A stretch of DNA of 47,255 nucleotides from Phycicoccus avicenniae (GCF_018139485.1 NZ_JAGSNF010000018.1:1-47255); one strand, 5' to 3'; numbered from the stretch's first letter, positions 32,447-42,029 are shown. Translations and numbers: made by a program. Notes: generated by a model not told the origin, from the sequence alone.

Positions 32447-33952
32447 GGCCGGCGCCGCGGTCGCGACCGTGGCCGGCGCGCCGACCGACGGCATCCCGAG
32501 CGAGACCGCCGGCTTGCCCGGCACCGCCCCACCCTGGAGCGCCTCCCACGCGTCGCCGCCGCGGGTGCGGCGCACCGAGTACGCCCCGCCCTGCACGCCA
32601 CTGTCCGCGACGAGGTGGTGCGGCGCCCCGTACGTGATGGCGGCCGTGACGACGTCGCCGGGCCGCGGACGCTCGGCGCCCTCGGGGACCGCGACGTGGA
32701 CGAGCCGGTTGTCCCGGGCCCGACCGCTGATGCGCGCGGTCTCGCCGTCCTTGCGGCCCTCGCCCGGCGCGACGAGCACCTCGACCTCACGGCCCTCGAC
32801 GCCGCGGTTGCCCGCCCACGACACCTCCTCCTGGAGGGCGATGAGCCGGTCGAACCGCTCCTGGACGACCGCCTTGGGGACCTGGTCGTCCATCGTCGCC
32901 GCCGGGGTACCGGGCCGGATCGAGTACTGGAAGGTGAAGGCGCTGGAGAAGCGCGAGGCCTCGACGACCCGCAGGGTCTCGGCGAAGTCCTCCTCGGTCT
33001 CGCCGGGGAAGCCGACGATGAGGTCGGTCGTTATCGCGGCGTCGGGCATCGCGGCCCGGACGCGGTCGAGGATCCCGAGGAACCGCTCGCTGCGGTAGCT
33101 GCGCCGCATGGCCTTCAGGACACGGTCGGAGCCGGACTGCAGCGGCATGTGCAGGCTCGGCATGACGTTGGGCGTCTCGGCCATCGCGTCGATGACGTCG
33201 TCGGTGAAGGCCGCCGGGTGCGGGCTCGTGAACCGGACCCGCTCGAGGCCCTCGATCTCCCCGCAGGCGCGCAGGAGCTTGCCGAAGGCCTGCCGGTCGC
33301 CGAACTCGACGCCGTAGGTGTTGACGTTCTGCCCGAGGAGGGTGACCTCGACGACGCCCTGCGCGACGAGGGCCTCGACCTCGGCGAGGACGTCGCCGGG
33401 ACGGCGGTCCTGCTCCTTGCCCCGCAGGCTCGGCACGATGCAGAACGTGCACGTGTTGTTGCACCCGACGGAGATCGACACCCAGCCGGAGAAGGCGGAG
33501 TCCCGGCGCGTGGGCAGCGTCGACGGGAACGTCTCGAGCGACTCGAGGATCTCGACCTCGGCCCGCTGGTTGTGCCGCGCCCGGTCGAGCAGCGCGGGCA
33601 GGCTGCCGATGTTGTGCGTGCCGAAGACGACGTCGACCCACGGGGCGCGCTGCACGATCGTCTCGCGGTCCTTCTGCGCCATGCAGCCGCCGACGGCGAT
33701 CTGCAGGTCGGGGTTGCGCTGCTTCGCGGGTCGCAGCTGGCCGAGGTTGCCGTAGAGCTTGTTGTCGGCGTTCTCACGGACGGCGCACGTGTTGAAGACG
33801 ACGACGTCGGCGACGTCCGGACGCTGCGGTGCGGGCACGCTCGCGAGGTCGACGTAGCCCGCGGTCTCGAGCAGCCCGGCGAGCCGCTCGGAGTCGTGCA
33901 CGTTCATCTGGCACCCGTGGGTGCGCACGTCGTAGGTCTTGGCGTCAGTCAT
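32435..33952 (-). CDS. miaB: tRNA-2-methylthio-N6-dimethylallyladenosine synthase
   Basis: MiaB is a radical-SAM methylthiotransferase that completes the ms2i6A37 modification begun by MiaA. This 505-residue protein has the UPF0004 domain with three cysteines ([23 protein letters not shown]). The radical-SAM motif [12 protein letters not shown] (CxxxCxxC, near residue 155) follows, and a C-terminal TRAM domain ([15 protein letters not shown]) is present. The protein extends about 50 residues past TRAM with an Ala/Gly-rich tail. The ATG at 33952 begins [17 protein letters not shown]. The last codons lie inside a tandem 25-bp duplication. The DrrB-like permease gene is 92 bp upstream. Confidence 0.96.
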   Translation of the reverse strand: MTDAKTYDVRTHGCQMNVHDSERLAGLLETAGYVDLASVPAPQRPDVADVVVFNTCAVRENADNKLYGNLGQLRPAKQRNPDLQIAVGGCMAQKDRETIVQRAPWVDVVFGTHNIGSLPALLDRARHNQRAEVEILESLETFPSTLPTRRDSAFSGWVSISVGCNNTCTFCIVPSLRGKEQDRRPGDVLAEVEALVAQGVVEVTLLGQNVNTYGVEFGDRQAFGKLLRACGEIEGLERVRFTSPHPAAFTDDVIDAMAETPNVMPSLHMPLQSGSDRVLKAMRRSYRSERFLGILDRVRAAMPDAAITTDLIVGFPGETEEDFAETLRVVEASRFSSAFTFQYSIRPGTPAATMDDQVPKAVVQERFDRLIALQEEVSWAGNRGVEGREVEVLVAPGEGRKDGETARISGRARDNRLVHVAVPEGAERPRPGDVVTAAITYGAPHHLVADSGVQGGAYSVRRTRGGDAWEALQGGAVPGKPAVSLGMPSVGAPATVATAAPACSL

Positions 33953-34044
33953 GGCGCCCCCAGGGTACGAGCGCTCACCCCGCCCGCGGAAACCCGGCGT
34001 CCCGAGCGGCGAGGACAGGGTTCCCGGCCCGCGGGTGACGGACG

Positions 34045-34854
34045 TCAGCGCGACGTCGTGCGCTGGTACTGCCGCACCGACAGCGGGACGAAGACCGCCA
34101 TGACGGCGACCGACCACAGGAGGCTGTAGAGCACCGGGTGCTGGAGGGACCACACGTCCGGCGGCGGGAAGTTCGGGTTCGTGTTGCCGAACAGCTCGCG
34201 GGCCGCCTGCGTGACGCTGGAGACCGGGTTCCAGTAGGCGAAGTTCTTCAGCACGGTCGGCAGGGTCTCGGGGTTGACGAAGGTGTTCGCGATGAACGTC
34301 AGCGGGAAGATGACGATGAAGCTCGCGTTGTTGACGACCTCCGGGGTGCGCACGATGAGCCCGACGTAGGCCATGATCCACGAGATCGCATAGGCGAAGA
34401 CGAGCAGCACGAGGGCGCCGGCGAGGGCGTCGAGCGGGTTGCTGCGGATCCGCCAGCCGACGAGCAGCCCGGTCAGTCCCATGACGACGAGGCTGATGAC
34501 GTTGTTGACGACGTCGGACATCGTGCGCCCGATGAGCATCGCCGACGGGGACATCGGCAGCGTGCGGAACCGGTCGATGAACCCCTTCTGCAGGTCCTCG
34601 GCCAGGCTGAAGCCGGTGAAGGTGCTGCCGAAGACGACGGTCTGGGCGAAGATCCCCGCGATGAGGAACTCCTTGTAGTCGACGCCGGTGTTCTGCTCAC
34701 CGATCGCGCCCGCGAAGATGTAGGCGAAGAGCAGGACGAACATGATCGGCGACAGCGTCGTGAAGACGAGCAGGTCGGGGACCCGCTTGATCTTGATGAG
34801 GTTGCGGCGGGTGACGGTCACCGCGTCCGCGACGGTGTGCGACAGGGCGCTCAC
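34045..34854 (-). CDS. ABC-2 type permease, DrrB-like
   Basis: This 269-residue permease has six predicted transmembrane helices and belongs to the ABC-2 exporters (daunorubicin-resistance DrrB group). [20 protein letters not shown] and [30 protein letters not shown] are characteristic. [17 protein letters not shown] is the coupling region. It should form a homodimeric export channel with the ATPase encoded upstream. The cargo could be a lipid, drug or polyketide and cannot be deduced. The GTG start overlaps the ATPase stop by 4 nt (GTGA), so the two are produced together. Confidence 0.92.
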   Translation of the reverse strand: MSALSHTVADAVTVTRRNLIKIKRVPDLLVFTTLSPIMFVLLFAYIFAGAIGEQNTGVDYKEFLIAGIFAQTVVFGSTFTGFSLAEDLQKGFIDRFRTLPMSPSAMLIGRTMSDVVNNVISLVVMGLTGLLVGWRIRSNPLDALAGALVLLVFAYAISWIMAYVGLIVRTPEVVNNASFIVIFPLTFIANTFVNPETLPTVLKNFAYWNPVSSVTQAARELFGNTNPNFPPPDVWSLQHPVLYSLLWSVAVMAVFVPLSVRQYQRTTSR

Positions 34855-35855
34855 GACGCCACCTCCTCGGTCGAGGGCTGCTGGTCCTCGGTGTCGTCGA
34901 TCTCCTCCGCCGAGCGTCCCGTGAGGGTGAGGAAGACGTCGTCGAGCGTGGGACGGCGCAGGGCGAGGTCGGACACGGTGACCCCGGCGTCGTCGAGCCG
35001 GCGGACGGCCTCCACGAGGACGGAGGCACCGCCGGAGACCGGCACGGTGACGCGCCGGGTGCGGTCGTCGACCCCGACCTCGCCGATCCCGATGCCGCCC
35101 AGCACCTCGTGTGCGCGGCCCAGGTCCGCCGCGTCGGCGACGACGACCTCGACCCGCTCACCGCCGACCTGGTCCTTCAGCTCGTCCGCGGTGCCCTCGG
35201 CGATGACCCGCCCGTGGTCGATGACGGCGATCCGGTCGGCGAGCTGGTCGGCCTCCTCGAGGTACTGCGTCGTGAGGAGGAGGGTCGTCCCCTCGCGCAC
35301 CAGCTCGTCGATGACCTTCCACATGCCGAGGCGGGAGCGCGGGTCGAGGCCGGTCGTCGGCTCGTCGAGGAAGAGGATCGGCGGGCGGGCGACGAGGGCG
35401 CCGGCGAGGTCGAGCCGCCGCCGCATGCCCCCGGAGTAGCCCTTGACCTGACGGTCGCCGGCGTCGGCGAGGTCGAACTGGGCGAGCAGCTCGCGGGCGC
35501 GCTCACGAGCCGCCTTCGCCCCCAGGTGGTAGAGGCGGCCGACCATGTCGAGGTTCTCGAAGCCGGTGAGGTACTCGTCGACGGCGGCGTACTGCCCACT
35601 GACGCCGATCGTCCGCTTGACACCCGCCGGGTCGGCGACGACGTCGGTGCCGTTGACGCTCGCCCGGCCGCCGTCGGGGACGAGCAACGTCGTGAGGACC
35701 TTGATCGTCGTCGTCTTGCCCGCCCCGTTCGGGCCGAGGAGCCCGACGACGGTGCCCTCGGCGACCCGCAGGTCGAGGCCGTCGAGCGCCCGGACCTCAC
35801 CGTCCCCGGACCCGTAGACCTTGACGAGGCCCTCGGCCTCCACCGCGTCCGTCAT
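34851..35855 (-). CDS. ABC exporter ATPase, DrrA-like
   Basis: This 334-residue ATPase powers the adjacent DrrB-like permease. Walker A reads GLLGPNGAGKTTTIKVL (near residue 40), the signature is YSGGMRRRLDLA and Walker B is ILFLDEPTTGLD. The H-loop region reads LLLTTQYLEEADQLADRIAVIDHG. The final 90 residues (ERVEVVVADAADLG to LRRPTLDDVFLTLTGR) match the DrrA C-terminal domain. The ATG at 35855 opens on MTDAVEAEGLVKVYG. A 116-bp gap separates it from the transglutaminase gene. Natural cargo is unknown; a drug-resistance role should not be assumed. Confidence 0.94.
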   Translation of the reverse strand: MTDAVEAEGLVKVYGSGDGEVRALDGLDLRVAEGTVVGLLGPNGAGKTTTIKVLTTLLVPDGGRASVNGTDVVADPAGVKRTIGVSGQYAAVDEYLTGFENLDMVGRLYHLGAKAARERARELLAQFDLADAGDRQVKGYSGGMRRRLDLAGALVARPPILFLDEPTTGLDPRSRLGMWKVIDELVREGTTLLLTTQYLEEADQLADRIAVIDHGRVIAEGTADELKDQVGGERVEVVVADAADLGRAHEVLGGIGIGEVGVDDRTRRVTVPVSGGASVLVEAVRRLDDAGVTVSDLALRRPTLDDVFLTLTGRSAEEIDDTEDQQPSTEEVAS

Positions 35856-35971
35856 CACCCGTTCCCTTCGTGCGTCCTGTCCTGGCACATCGTAGGGATG
35901 CCCACCGACGGCCCCCACCGGGTTTCCGGCGGGGGCGGTGACGGGGACGTGAACGTCCGGTGTCGCTCCGG

Positions 35972-36811
35972 TCAGGCGAGCCGGGTCGTGCTGACGACGA
36001 CCTCCTGCTGAGCGCTGGCCCCGCCCGAGTAGACGCCCTTGAACGGCGGCACGTCCTCGTAGTCCCGACCCCGGGCCACGACGACGTGCTCGACGTCGAC
36101 GGCGACCCCGTTCGTCGGGTCGGCCGGCACCCACGCGTCGTCCCAGAACTCCACCCAGGCGTGGCTCTCGCCGATCGCGGTCTCGCCCACCTCGAGGTCC
36201 CGCCGCGGCACGAGGTACCCGGACACGTACCTCGCCGGCACCCCGAGCGAGCGCAGCGCGCCGATCGTGATGTGGGCGAAGTCCTGGCAGACCCCGGCCC
36301 GGTCCGCCCACGCCTCCTCACCGCTGCTGTGCACCCCGGTGGATCCCGGCTTGTACGTCATCTCCTCACGCACGACCCGACACAGCTCCTCCGCCGCCGC
36401 CCGCGGCGTCGGCCGCGACCGCGCCGCCTCCGCGAGCGCGGCGACACCCTCCCCGGGCCGGGTCAGGGTGGCGAGCATGAGCCACTCGTAGAGCCGGTCC
36501 TGGACGGACGGGTCGCGCACGGCCGACCAGTCCGAGGCGGCCCCCGGCTGCTCGACCGGGGTCTTCTCCACGGTGGAGATCGCCTCGATGTCGAGCCGGG
36601 TGTGCTCGGCGAGGCTCTCCATCGCCATGACGTGGGTGCCCCAGTGGTCGCGGTAGACGTTGCTCCAGGTCATCGGACGGATCCGGATGCGGTTCTCGAG
36701 CGTGGTCTGCCCGGCCTCGTTGAGCGGGGTCATCCGCAGCTCGTTGTGCGCAGAGCGGACCGGGCCGTCGTAGGCGAGGGCGGTCGTGTGGACGATGCGG
36801 TAGCGGCGCAC
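35972..36811 (-). CDS. Transglutaminase-like cysteine peptidase of the ATP-grasp cassette
   Basis: This 279-residue cytosolic protein has an N-terminal BTG-type beta domain (RYRIVHTTALAYDGPVRSAHNELRMTP). A transglutaminase core follows with a complete triad: Cys175 in RAGVCQDFAHI, His217 in SHAWVEFW and Asp231 in PADPTNG. Such enzymes hydrolyse or rearrange amide bonds. In this conserved cassette it is predicted to act on peptide tags made by the ATP-grasp partner. The GTG at 36811 starts 2 nt after the alpha-E stop, so the genes form one transcription unit. No experimental substrate is known to me for this type. Confidence 0.92.
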   Translation of the reverse strand: MRRYRIVHTTALAYDGPVRSAHNELRMTPLNEAGQTTLENRIRIRPMTWSNVYRDHWGTHVMAMESLAEHTRLDIEAISTVEKTPVEQPGAASDWSAVRDPSVQDRLYEWLMLATLTRPGEGVAALAEAARSRPTPRAAAEELCRVVREEMTYKPGSTGVHSSGEEAWADRAGVCQDFAHITIGALRSLGVPARYVSGYLVPRRDLEVGETAIGESHAWVEFWDDAWVPADPTNGVAVDVEHVVVARGRDYEDVPPFKGVYSGGASAQQEVVVSTTRLA

Positions 36812-36813
36812 GG

Positions 36814-37740
36814 TCAGATCCTGTCCTTGGTCCAGGTCGGCAGCGGTCCGGACTGGAAGTACCGGGTGGCGATGGCCGACGACGCGGCGGTGACGGCCGA
36901 CTGGACCCGGAGCATCTGGGCCGGCAGGTCGGCGATGACGTCGGCGGTGGCGCGGTACTCGAGCGAGGTGCGGATCCGGCCGAGCTGGCGCCGCGCCTCG
37001 TCCGAGACCCCGATCCGCTCCTCCTGCGGCGGCGCGATCGCCTGGAGGCGCTGCTCGGCCTCGGTGAGCGAGAAGACGACCGAGCGGGGGAACTCGCGGT
37101 CCAGGACGAGGAAGGCCGCAGCGCGGTCGTCGCTCAGCAGGCCGCGCTGGCTGCGCATGAACGCCTGCTGGGCGCCGCAGCTGGCGAGGACGACCGACCA
37201 GGGCGCTCCCCCGCCGGGCAGCCCGCCGGTCGCGACGAGCCGCGCCGTCATGTCCGCCCGTTCCAGGCTGCGGCCGAGGACGAGGAAGTCCCACGCCTCG
37301 TCGTGCGACATCGTGGAGTCCGCGATGCCCGAGACGAGGGCCGCCCGTTCGCGCACCCACGACAGGTGCCGGTCGGTGACGATGCCGCGGCCGAAGCCGT
37401 GCCACCGGTGCCACGTCGTGTTGATCCCCTCCCACAGCTCCGTCGAGAGCGTCTCGCGGGCCCGGCGGGCGTTCTCCCGGGCGGAGAACCACGCGCCGGT
37501 GATCGAGCTGGGGTGGGAGCGCTCGAAGACGAGCGAGGCGCCGACGTCGTCGAAGGTCGTCGGGCCCTCGCTCGGCATCCCCATGATGACCGACAGGACC
37601 ATCCGGGACGCCTGGTCCTCGTCGGCGGCCGGGTCCTCGAGCAGCTGCAGGCGCAGGACGTCGACGATCCGGGCGGTGCCGTCGGCGCGCTCGGTGTAGC
37701 GGCCGATCCAGAAGAGCGACTCGGCGATGCGGCTCAGCAC
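36814..37740 (-). CDS. Alpha-E domain protein (DUF403)
   Basis: This 308-residue all-helical protein opens with MLSRIAESLFWIGRYTERAD, the hallmark of the alpha-E family. A second signature (FLVLGRSLERADMTARLV) sits mid-protein, so the fold may be an internal duplication of the W-x-G-R-x-x-E-R-A-D pattern. It has no recognised active site. It always accompanies a circularly permuted ATP-grasp enzyme and a transglutaminase, and may bind the peptide or protein acceptor. The GTG start at 37740 overlaps the ATP-grasp stop by 7 nt, and the transglutaminase follows 2 nt after its stop. Confidence 0.93.
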   Translation of the reverse strand: MLSRIAESLFWIGRYTERADGTARIVDVLRLQLLEDPAADEDQASRMVLSVIMGMPSEGPTTFDDVGASLVFERSHPSSITGAWFSARENARRARETLSTELWEGINTTWHRWHGFGRGIVTDRHLSWVRERAALVSGIADSTMSHDEAWDFLVLGRSLERADMTARLVATGGLPGGGAPWSVVLASCGAQQAFMRSQRGLLSDDRAAAFLVLDREFPRSVVFSLTEAEQRLQAIAPPQEERIGVSDEARRQLGRIRTSLEYRATADVIADLPAQMLRVQSAVTAASSAIATRYFQSGPLPTWTKDRI

Positions 37741-39398
37741 GACGCGTCACCCCCGCTCGCGGCGTCCGGACCGGCCGGCGGACCGGCCGGTGGGCCGGCC
37801 CGCCGTGCCTGCTGCTGCTGTTGCTGCTGGGCTCGCATGCTGTCCTCGAGGGAGGCGGTCGGCGCGCTCATGACGACGACCTCGCGGTTGTCGGCGGGGC
37901 CGGCCGTCGGCGGGAGGGCGGCACGGCGGTCCGAGAGCACCCAGGTGTCCTTCGAGCCACCGCCCTGGCTGGAGTTCACGACGAGCTCGCCCTCGGGCAG
38001 TGCCACGCGGGTCAGGCCTCCGGGAAGCACCCGGACGCCCTCGCCGTCGTTGACGGCGAAGGGGCGCAGGTCGACGTGCCGCGGCGCGAGCGAGCCGTCG
38101 ATGAACGTCGGCACCGTGGAGAGCTGGACGACCGGCTGGGCGATCCAGCCGCGCGGGTCGGCCTCGAGGGTGCGGCGCAGGGTGTCCAGGGTCGCCCCGT
38201 CGGCCTTCGGCCCGACGACGAGCCCCTTGCCGCCCGAGCCGTCGACCGGCTTGACGACCATCTCGTCGAGGTGGTCGAGGACGTGCTGGAGGGCGTCACC
38301 GCCGTCGGCGCACCGGTAGGTGTCGACGTTGGGCAGGATCGGGTCCTCGTCGAGGTAGAAGCGGATGAGGTCGGGCAGGTAGCTGTAGATGAGCTTGTCG
38401 TCGGCGACACCGTTGCCGACGGCGTTGGCGACGGTGACGCGGCCGGCCCGCATCGCCGAGACGAGGCCGGCGACGCCGAGCACCGAGTCGCCGCGGAAGT
38501 GGACCGGGTCGATGAAGTCGTCGTCGACGCGGCGGTAGATGACGTCGACCGGCTTGTCGCCCGTCGTCGTGCGCATCCGCACCTGGCCGCCGACGCACAC
38601 GAGGTCGCGGCCCTCGACGAGCTCGACGCCCATCATCCGGGCGAGGAGGGCGTGCTCGAAGTAGGCGGAGTTGAAGACGCCCGGGGTGAGGACGACGACG
38701 GTCGGGTCGCTCGCGCCGTCGGGAGCGGCGGCGCGCAGCGCGGCGAGGAGCATCCGCGGGTAGTCGTGGACGGGGCGGATGCGCATCGTCGCGAACGCCT
38801 CGGGGAAGACGTTCGCCATCGCCCGGCGGTTCGCGATGACGTAGCTGACGCCGGACGGGACGCGGACGTTGTCCTCGAGGACGCGGAAGGTGCCCTGCTC
38901 GTCGCGGATGAGGTCGACGCCGGCGACGTGGACCCGCACGCCGTTCGGCGGCCGGATGCCCATGACGGCCCGGTGGTAGTGGCTCGAGCTCGCGATGAGC
39001 CGCCACGGGACGATGCCCTCGTGGACGGCACGCGGGATCTCGCCCTCGCGGCTGTAGATGTCGTCGAGGAAGGTCTCGAGCGCCGTCACCCGCTGCGCGA
39101 CACCGGACTCGACGGTCTGCCACTCGTGGGCGCTGATGACCCGCGGGACGGCGTCGAGCGGGAACGGGCGCTCCTCGCCGGCGTAGTCGAAGGTGACGCC
39201 CTGGTCGAGGTAGGAGCGGGCGAGGATGTCGGCCCGCTCCTTGAGGGTCGCTCCCTGGATCGAGCTCAGGGTGTGGAAGACCGCCTTGTACGGGGTCCGC
39301 GGCTCGTGGGGTGCACCGAGCATCTCGTCCCACGCCGCACCGAGGCGGTATCCGTCGAACAGGCTCTCCGGGTTCTCGGTCGTCATCGGGTCGCTCAC
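37734..39398 (-). CDS. Circularly permuted ATP-grasp amidoligase (type 2)
   Basis: This 554-residue enzyme belongs to the circularly permuted ATP-grasp family, predicted to join amino acids or a peptide to a carboxylate using ATP. Visible blocks include DGYRLGAAWDEML, WRLIASSSHYHRAVMGI and FRVLEDNVRVPSGVSYVIANR. Later blocks are MVVKPVDGSGGKGLVVGP (the ATP-binding Lys and Gly loop) and RHVDLRPFAVND. The C-terminus departs from the family: seven consecutive glutamines then AGPPAGPPAGP. Its stop overlaps the alpha-E gene by 7 nt. The GTG at 39398 is preferred over the ATG at 39386 because a full promoter places transcription start on it. Confidence 0.92.
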   Translation of the reverse strand: MSDPMTTENPESLFDGYRLGAAWDEMLGAPHEPRTPYKAVFHTLSSIQGATLKERADILARSYLDQGVTFDYAGEERPFPLDAVPRVISAHEWQTVESGVAQRVTALETFLDDIYSREGEIPRAVHEGIVPWRLIASSSHYHRAVMGIRPPNGVRVHVAGVDLIRDEQGTFRVLEDNVRVPSGVSYVIANRRAMANVFPEAFATMRIRPVHDYPRMLLAALRAAAPDGASDPTVVVLTPGVFNSAYFEHALLARMMGVELVEGRDLVCVGGQVRMRTTTGDKPVDVIYRRVDDDFIDPVHFRGDSVLGVAGLVSAMRAGRVTVANAVGNGVADDKLIYSYLPDLIRFYLDEDPILPNVDTYRCADGGDALQHVLDHLDEMVVKPVDGSGGKGLVVGPKADGATLDTLRRTLEADPRGWIAQPVVQLSTVPTFIDGSLAPRHVDLRPFAVNDGEGVRVLPGGLTRVALPEGELVVNSSQGGGSKDTWVLSDRRAALPPTAGPADNREVVVMSAPTASLEDSMRAQQQQQQQARRAGPPAGPPAGPDAASGGDASC

Positions 39399-39405
39399 CC
39401 GTCCG

Positions 39406-39434
39406 AACCTATGGGTAATCGGTGAACGCGTCAT
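39406..39434 (-). promoter_or_regulatory. Promoter of the ATP-grasp cassette, probably leaderless
   Basis: On the minus strand ATGACG (39434-39429), a 17-bp spacer and TAGGTT (39411-39406) are followed by 7 nt and the GTG at 39398. This is the most complete of the leaderless-type promoters in the window. Confidence 0.6.
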
Positions 39435-39538
39435 CACCTGAGCGTCTCCGGCGTGTTTCCGGGGCGTCTCCGGGAGGACCCCGACGGCGGACCGGCCGAG
39501 CGCCTGCGAGGCTGGGAGCCGACGAGAGGGAGAACACG

Positions 39539-39949
39539 GTGCGCACGCTGCTCAACATCATCTGGCTGGTCTTCGGCGGGTTGTGGCTGGCCCTCGGGTA
39601 CGCCCTGGCCGGGGTGCTGCTGTGCGTGCTCGTCGTGACGATCCCGCTGGGCGTCGCGTCCTTCCGCATGGCGTCGTACGCGCTGTGGCCCTTCGGCCGG
39701 GCGGTCGTCGAGCGTCCGGGCACCGGCGCGGGCTCGGTCGTGCTCAACGTCGTGTGGATCCTCGTCGCCGGGTGGTGGCTCGCCCTCGGGCACGTGACGA
39801 CCGCGGTGGCGCAGGCGGTGACGATCATCGGCATCCCGCTCGCGGTCGCCAACCTCAAGATGCTGCCGGTCTCACTCGTGCCGTACGGCAAGGACATCGT
39901 GGCGAGCGACTCCCTGCCGCCGGGGGCCCGCCCGCTGCACGCGCTCTGA
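39539..39949 (+). CDS. YccF-family membrane protein (DUF307)
   Basis: This 136-residue inner-membrane protein consists of two repeats of a hydrophobic unit. The first is MRTLLNIIWLVFGGLWLALGY and VVTIPLGVASFRMASYALWPFG; the second is SVVLNVVWILVAGWWLALGH and ITIIGIPLAVANLKMLPVSLVPYG. The I-P-L-G-x-A and PFG/PYG endings define the YccF domain. The function is unknown; small conductance or trafficking roles have been suggested for relatives. The GTG at 39539 has GAGAGGGAG five bases upstream. The gene is divergent from the ATP-grasp cassette and convergent with recX (19 bp between stops). Confidence 0.88.
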   Translation: MRTLLNIIWLVFGGLWLALGYALAGVLLCVLVVTIPLGVASFRMASYALWPFGRAVVERPGTGAGSVVLNVVWILVAGWWLALGHVTTAVAQAVTIIGIPLAVANLKMLPVSLVPYGKDIVASDSLPPGARPLHAL

Positions 39950-39968
39950 GCGGGCGGTCCGGGCCCGG

Positions 39969-40751
39969 TCAGTCCGGCCGGTGCTCGGGCGCCTCGCGGA
40001 CGGCCTCGCGCACCACACGCATCGCCACCTCGGCGTCGTAGCCCTTCCGAGCGAGCATCCCGGCGAGCCGACGGGTCTGGACGTGCGCCTCCAGCCCGTG
40101 CATCGAGCGCATCTTCCTCGCGACGAGCCCTCGGGCGCGTTCCTCCTCGGCGTGCGGGTCGACCTCGTCGAGCGCGGCGGCCGCCGTCTCGTCGTCGACG
40201 CCCTTGCGCCGCAGCTCCTGGCGCAGCGCACGTCGGGCGAGACCACGTCCGGCCTGCTGGGAGCGGACGAGCATCCCGGCATAGGCCTCGTCGTCGACGA
40301 GACCGACCTCCTCCATCCGGTCGAGGACGGCGGTCGCGACCTCGTCGGGGCAGTCCTTGCGCCGCAGGGTCTGTGCCAGCTGGGACCGGCTGCGGGGCGC
40401 GGCCGTGAGCTGCCGCAGGACGATCTGGCGGGCCCAGTCGTGCGGGTCCGGCTCCTCGCCCCGACTCCGCGGGTCGGCCTCGGGGTCGGGCGGGACGTCC
40501 CGCCGGCCCCGGCCGCTCCCCCGGCGTGAGCCTCGGCGGCCGGAGCGGGGGCCCCGGCCGTCACCGACGTCGCGGGGGTCACCCGAGTCGTCGGTGAGGA
40601 CGGCCCGCAGGTCGTCGAGGCCTGCGCGCCGGTCCGTGGCCGGCGGCCCGTCCTCGCCGACGATGGAGGATGGTCCCACCGCGAAGTCCTCGGAGCCGGT
40701 CGGCCCCATCGCCCACGGGGGCGGTGGGGCCGATCCGTCACTGAACGCCAT
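39969..40751 (-). CDS. recX: RecX regulatory protein with long N-terminal extension
   Basis: RecX binds RecA filaments and limits RecA activity. The conserved part is residues 105-260: WARQIVLRQLTAAPRSRSQLAQTL, EEVGLVDDEAYAGML and GLARRALRQELRRKGVDDE are its repeated helical units. The first 104 residues are Pro/Gly/Asp/Arg-rich and predicted disordered (GPRSGRRGSRRGSGRGRRD is strongly basic), far longer than in most RecX proteins (about 150-170 aa in total). The ATG at 40751 begins 12 nt after the recA stop, so the genes are co-transcribed and RecX levels follow SOS induction of recA. Confidence 0.93.
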   Translation of the reverse strand: MAFSDGSAPPPPWAMGPTGSEDFAVGPSSIVGEDGPPATDRRAGLDDLRAVLTDDSGDPRDVGDGRGPRSGRRGSRRGSGRGRRDVPPDPEADPRSRGEEPDPHDWARQIVLRQLTAAPRSRSQLAQTLRRKDCPDEVATAVLDRMEEVGLVDDEAYAGMLVRSQQAGRGLARRALRQELRRKGVDDETAAAALDEVDPHAEEERARGLVARKMRSMHGLEAHVQTRRLAGMLARKGYDAEVAMRVVREAVREAPEHRPD

Positions 40752-40763
40752 CCGGCGTCACCC

Positions 40764-41861
40764 TCAGAAGTCGACGGGGACGTCCGCCGACTGCTCGGGC
40801 TCGGGCCGGACCCCGATGCCCAGCTTCTCCTTGATCTTGCGCTCGATCTCGTCGGCGAGCTCGGGGTTGTCCTTGAGGAAGGTGCGGGCGTTCTCCTTGC
40901 CCTGACCGAGCTGGTCGCCCTCGTAGGTGTACCAGGCACCCGCCTTGCGGACGAAGCCCTGCTCGACGCCCATGTCGATGAGCCCGCCCTCGCGGGAGAT
41001 GCCCTGCCCGTAGAGGATGTCGAACTCGGCCTGCTTGAACGGCGGAGAGACCTTGTTCTTCACGACCTTGCACCGGGTGCGGTTGCCGACCGGGTCGCTG
41101 CCGTCCTTGAGGGTCTCGATGCGGCGCACGTCGAGCCGGACCGAGGCGTAGAACTTCAGCGCCTTGCCACCGGTCGTGGTCTCCGGCGAGCCGAACATCA
41201 CGCCGATCTTCTCGCGGAGCTGGTTGATGAAGATCGCCGTCGTGCCGGTGGTGTTGAGCGCACCGGTGATCTTGCGCAGCGCCTGCGACATCAGGCGCGC
41301 CTGGAGGCCGACGTGGCTGTCGCCCATCTCGCCCTCGATCTCGGCGCGCGGCACGAGGGCCGCGACGGAGTCGATGACGATGATGTCGAGGGCGCCGGAG
41401 CGGATGAGCATGTCGGCGATCTCGAGCGCCTGCTCCCCCGTGTCGGGCTGGGAGACGAGCAGGGCGTCGATGTCGACCCCGAGCTTCTTCGCGTACTCCG
41501 GGTCCAGCGCGTGCTCGGCGTCGACGAAGGCGGCGATGCCGCCGTTCTTCTGGGCGTTGGCGACCGCGTGCAGGGCGACGGTCGTCTTACCGGAGGACTC
41601 CGGCCCGTAGATCTCGACGACCCGGCCGCGGGGCAGCCCGCCGATGCCGAGCGCGACGTCGAGGGAGATCGACCCGGTCGGGATGACCTCGATCGGCGGG
41701 CGCACGTCGTCGCCGAGGCGCATGACCGCACCCTTGCCGTGCTGCTTCTCGATCTGGGCCATCACCGAGTCGATGGCCTTCTGCCGCTCGCTCGTGCCGC
41801 CGCCGTTCTTCGGGGCCGGCGGGGTCAGGACGGCACCGCGTGCGCCGTTGGGTCCAGCCAT
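40764..41861 (-). CDS. recA: DNA recombinase RecA
   Basis: RecA forms filaments on single-stranded DNA, drives strand exchange and triggers LexA self-cleavage. This 365-residue protein is full length. It has [19 protein letters not shown], Walker [20 protein letters not shown] and Walker [14 protein letters not shown]1/L2 loop sequences [19 protein letters not shown] and [20 protein letters not shown] are intact, so no intein is present. The acidic tail ends QSADVPVDF. The ATG at 41861 follows AAGGAACAGGTGTGAC. A LexA box lies 177 bp upstream and a second promoter about 86 bp upstream. recX follows. Confidence 0.98.
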   Translation of the reverse strand: MAGPNGARGAVLTPPAPKNGGGTSERQKAIDSVMAQIEKQHGKGAVMRLGDDVRPPIEVIPTGSISLDVALGIGGLPRGRVVEIYGPESSGKTTVALHAVANAQKNGGIAAFVDAEHALDPEYAKKLGVDIDALLVSQPDTGEQALEIADMLIRSGALDIIVIDSVAALVPRAEIEGEMGDSHVGLQARLMSQALRKITGALNTTGTTAIFINQLREKIGVMFGSPETTTGGKALKFYASVRLDVRRIETLKDGSDPVGNRTRCKVVKNKVSPPFKQAEFDILYGQGISREGGLIDMGVEQGFVRKAGAWYTYEGDQLGQGKENARTFLKDNPELADEIERKIKEKLGIGVRPEPEQSADVPVDF

Positions 41862-41946
41862 GTCACACCTGTTCCTTCGTATCGTCATCGAGCGCGTCCA
41901 CCGGCGACCAGCTCTCGCCGTCGGCCTCCTCGCGAGGTCTGGTCAG

Positions 41947-41975
41947 ACGCTAGGGGGAGGCACCGACAACGGTCA
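41947..41975 (-). promoter_or_regulatory. Second recA promoter (constitutive candidate)
   Basis: On the minus strand TGACCG (41975-41970), a 17-bp spacer and TAGCGT (41952-41947) lie downstream of the LexA box. The spacing and hexamers parallel the sugar-importer promoter at 6929-6957. Confidence 0.5.
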
Positions 41976-42029
41976 CCGGTCGCCGTGGAACCTGTGGACG
42001 AGTGCCACCGGCGCCTCCACCTGGGGACG

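Noticed and set aside
35943-35956. GGACGT-GA-ACGTCC inverted repeat as an operator
   Set aside because: Short, single and lying beyond the transglutaminase stop rather than at a start; chance is likely.
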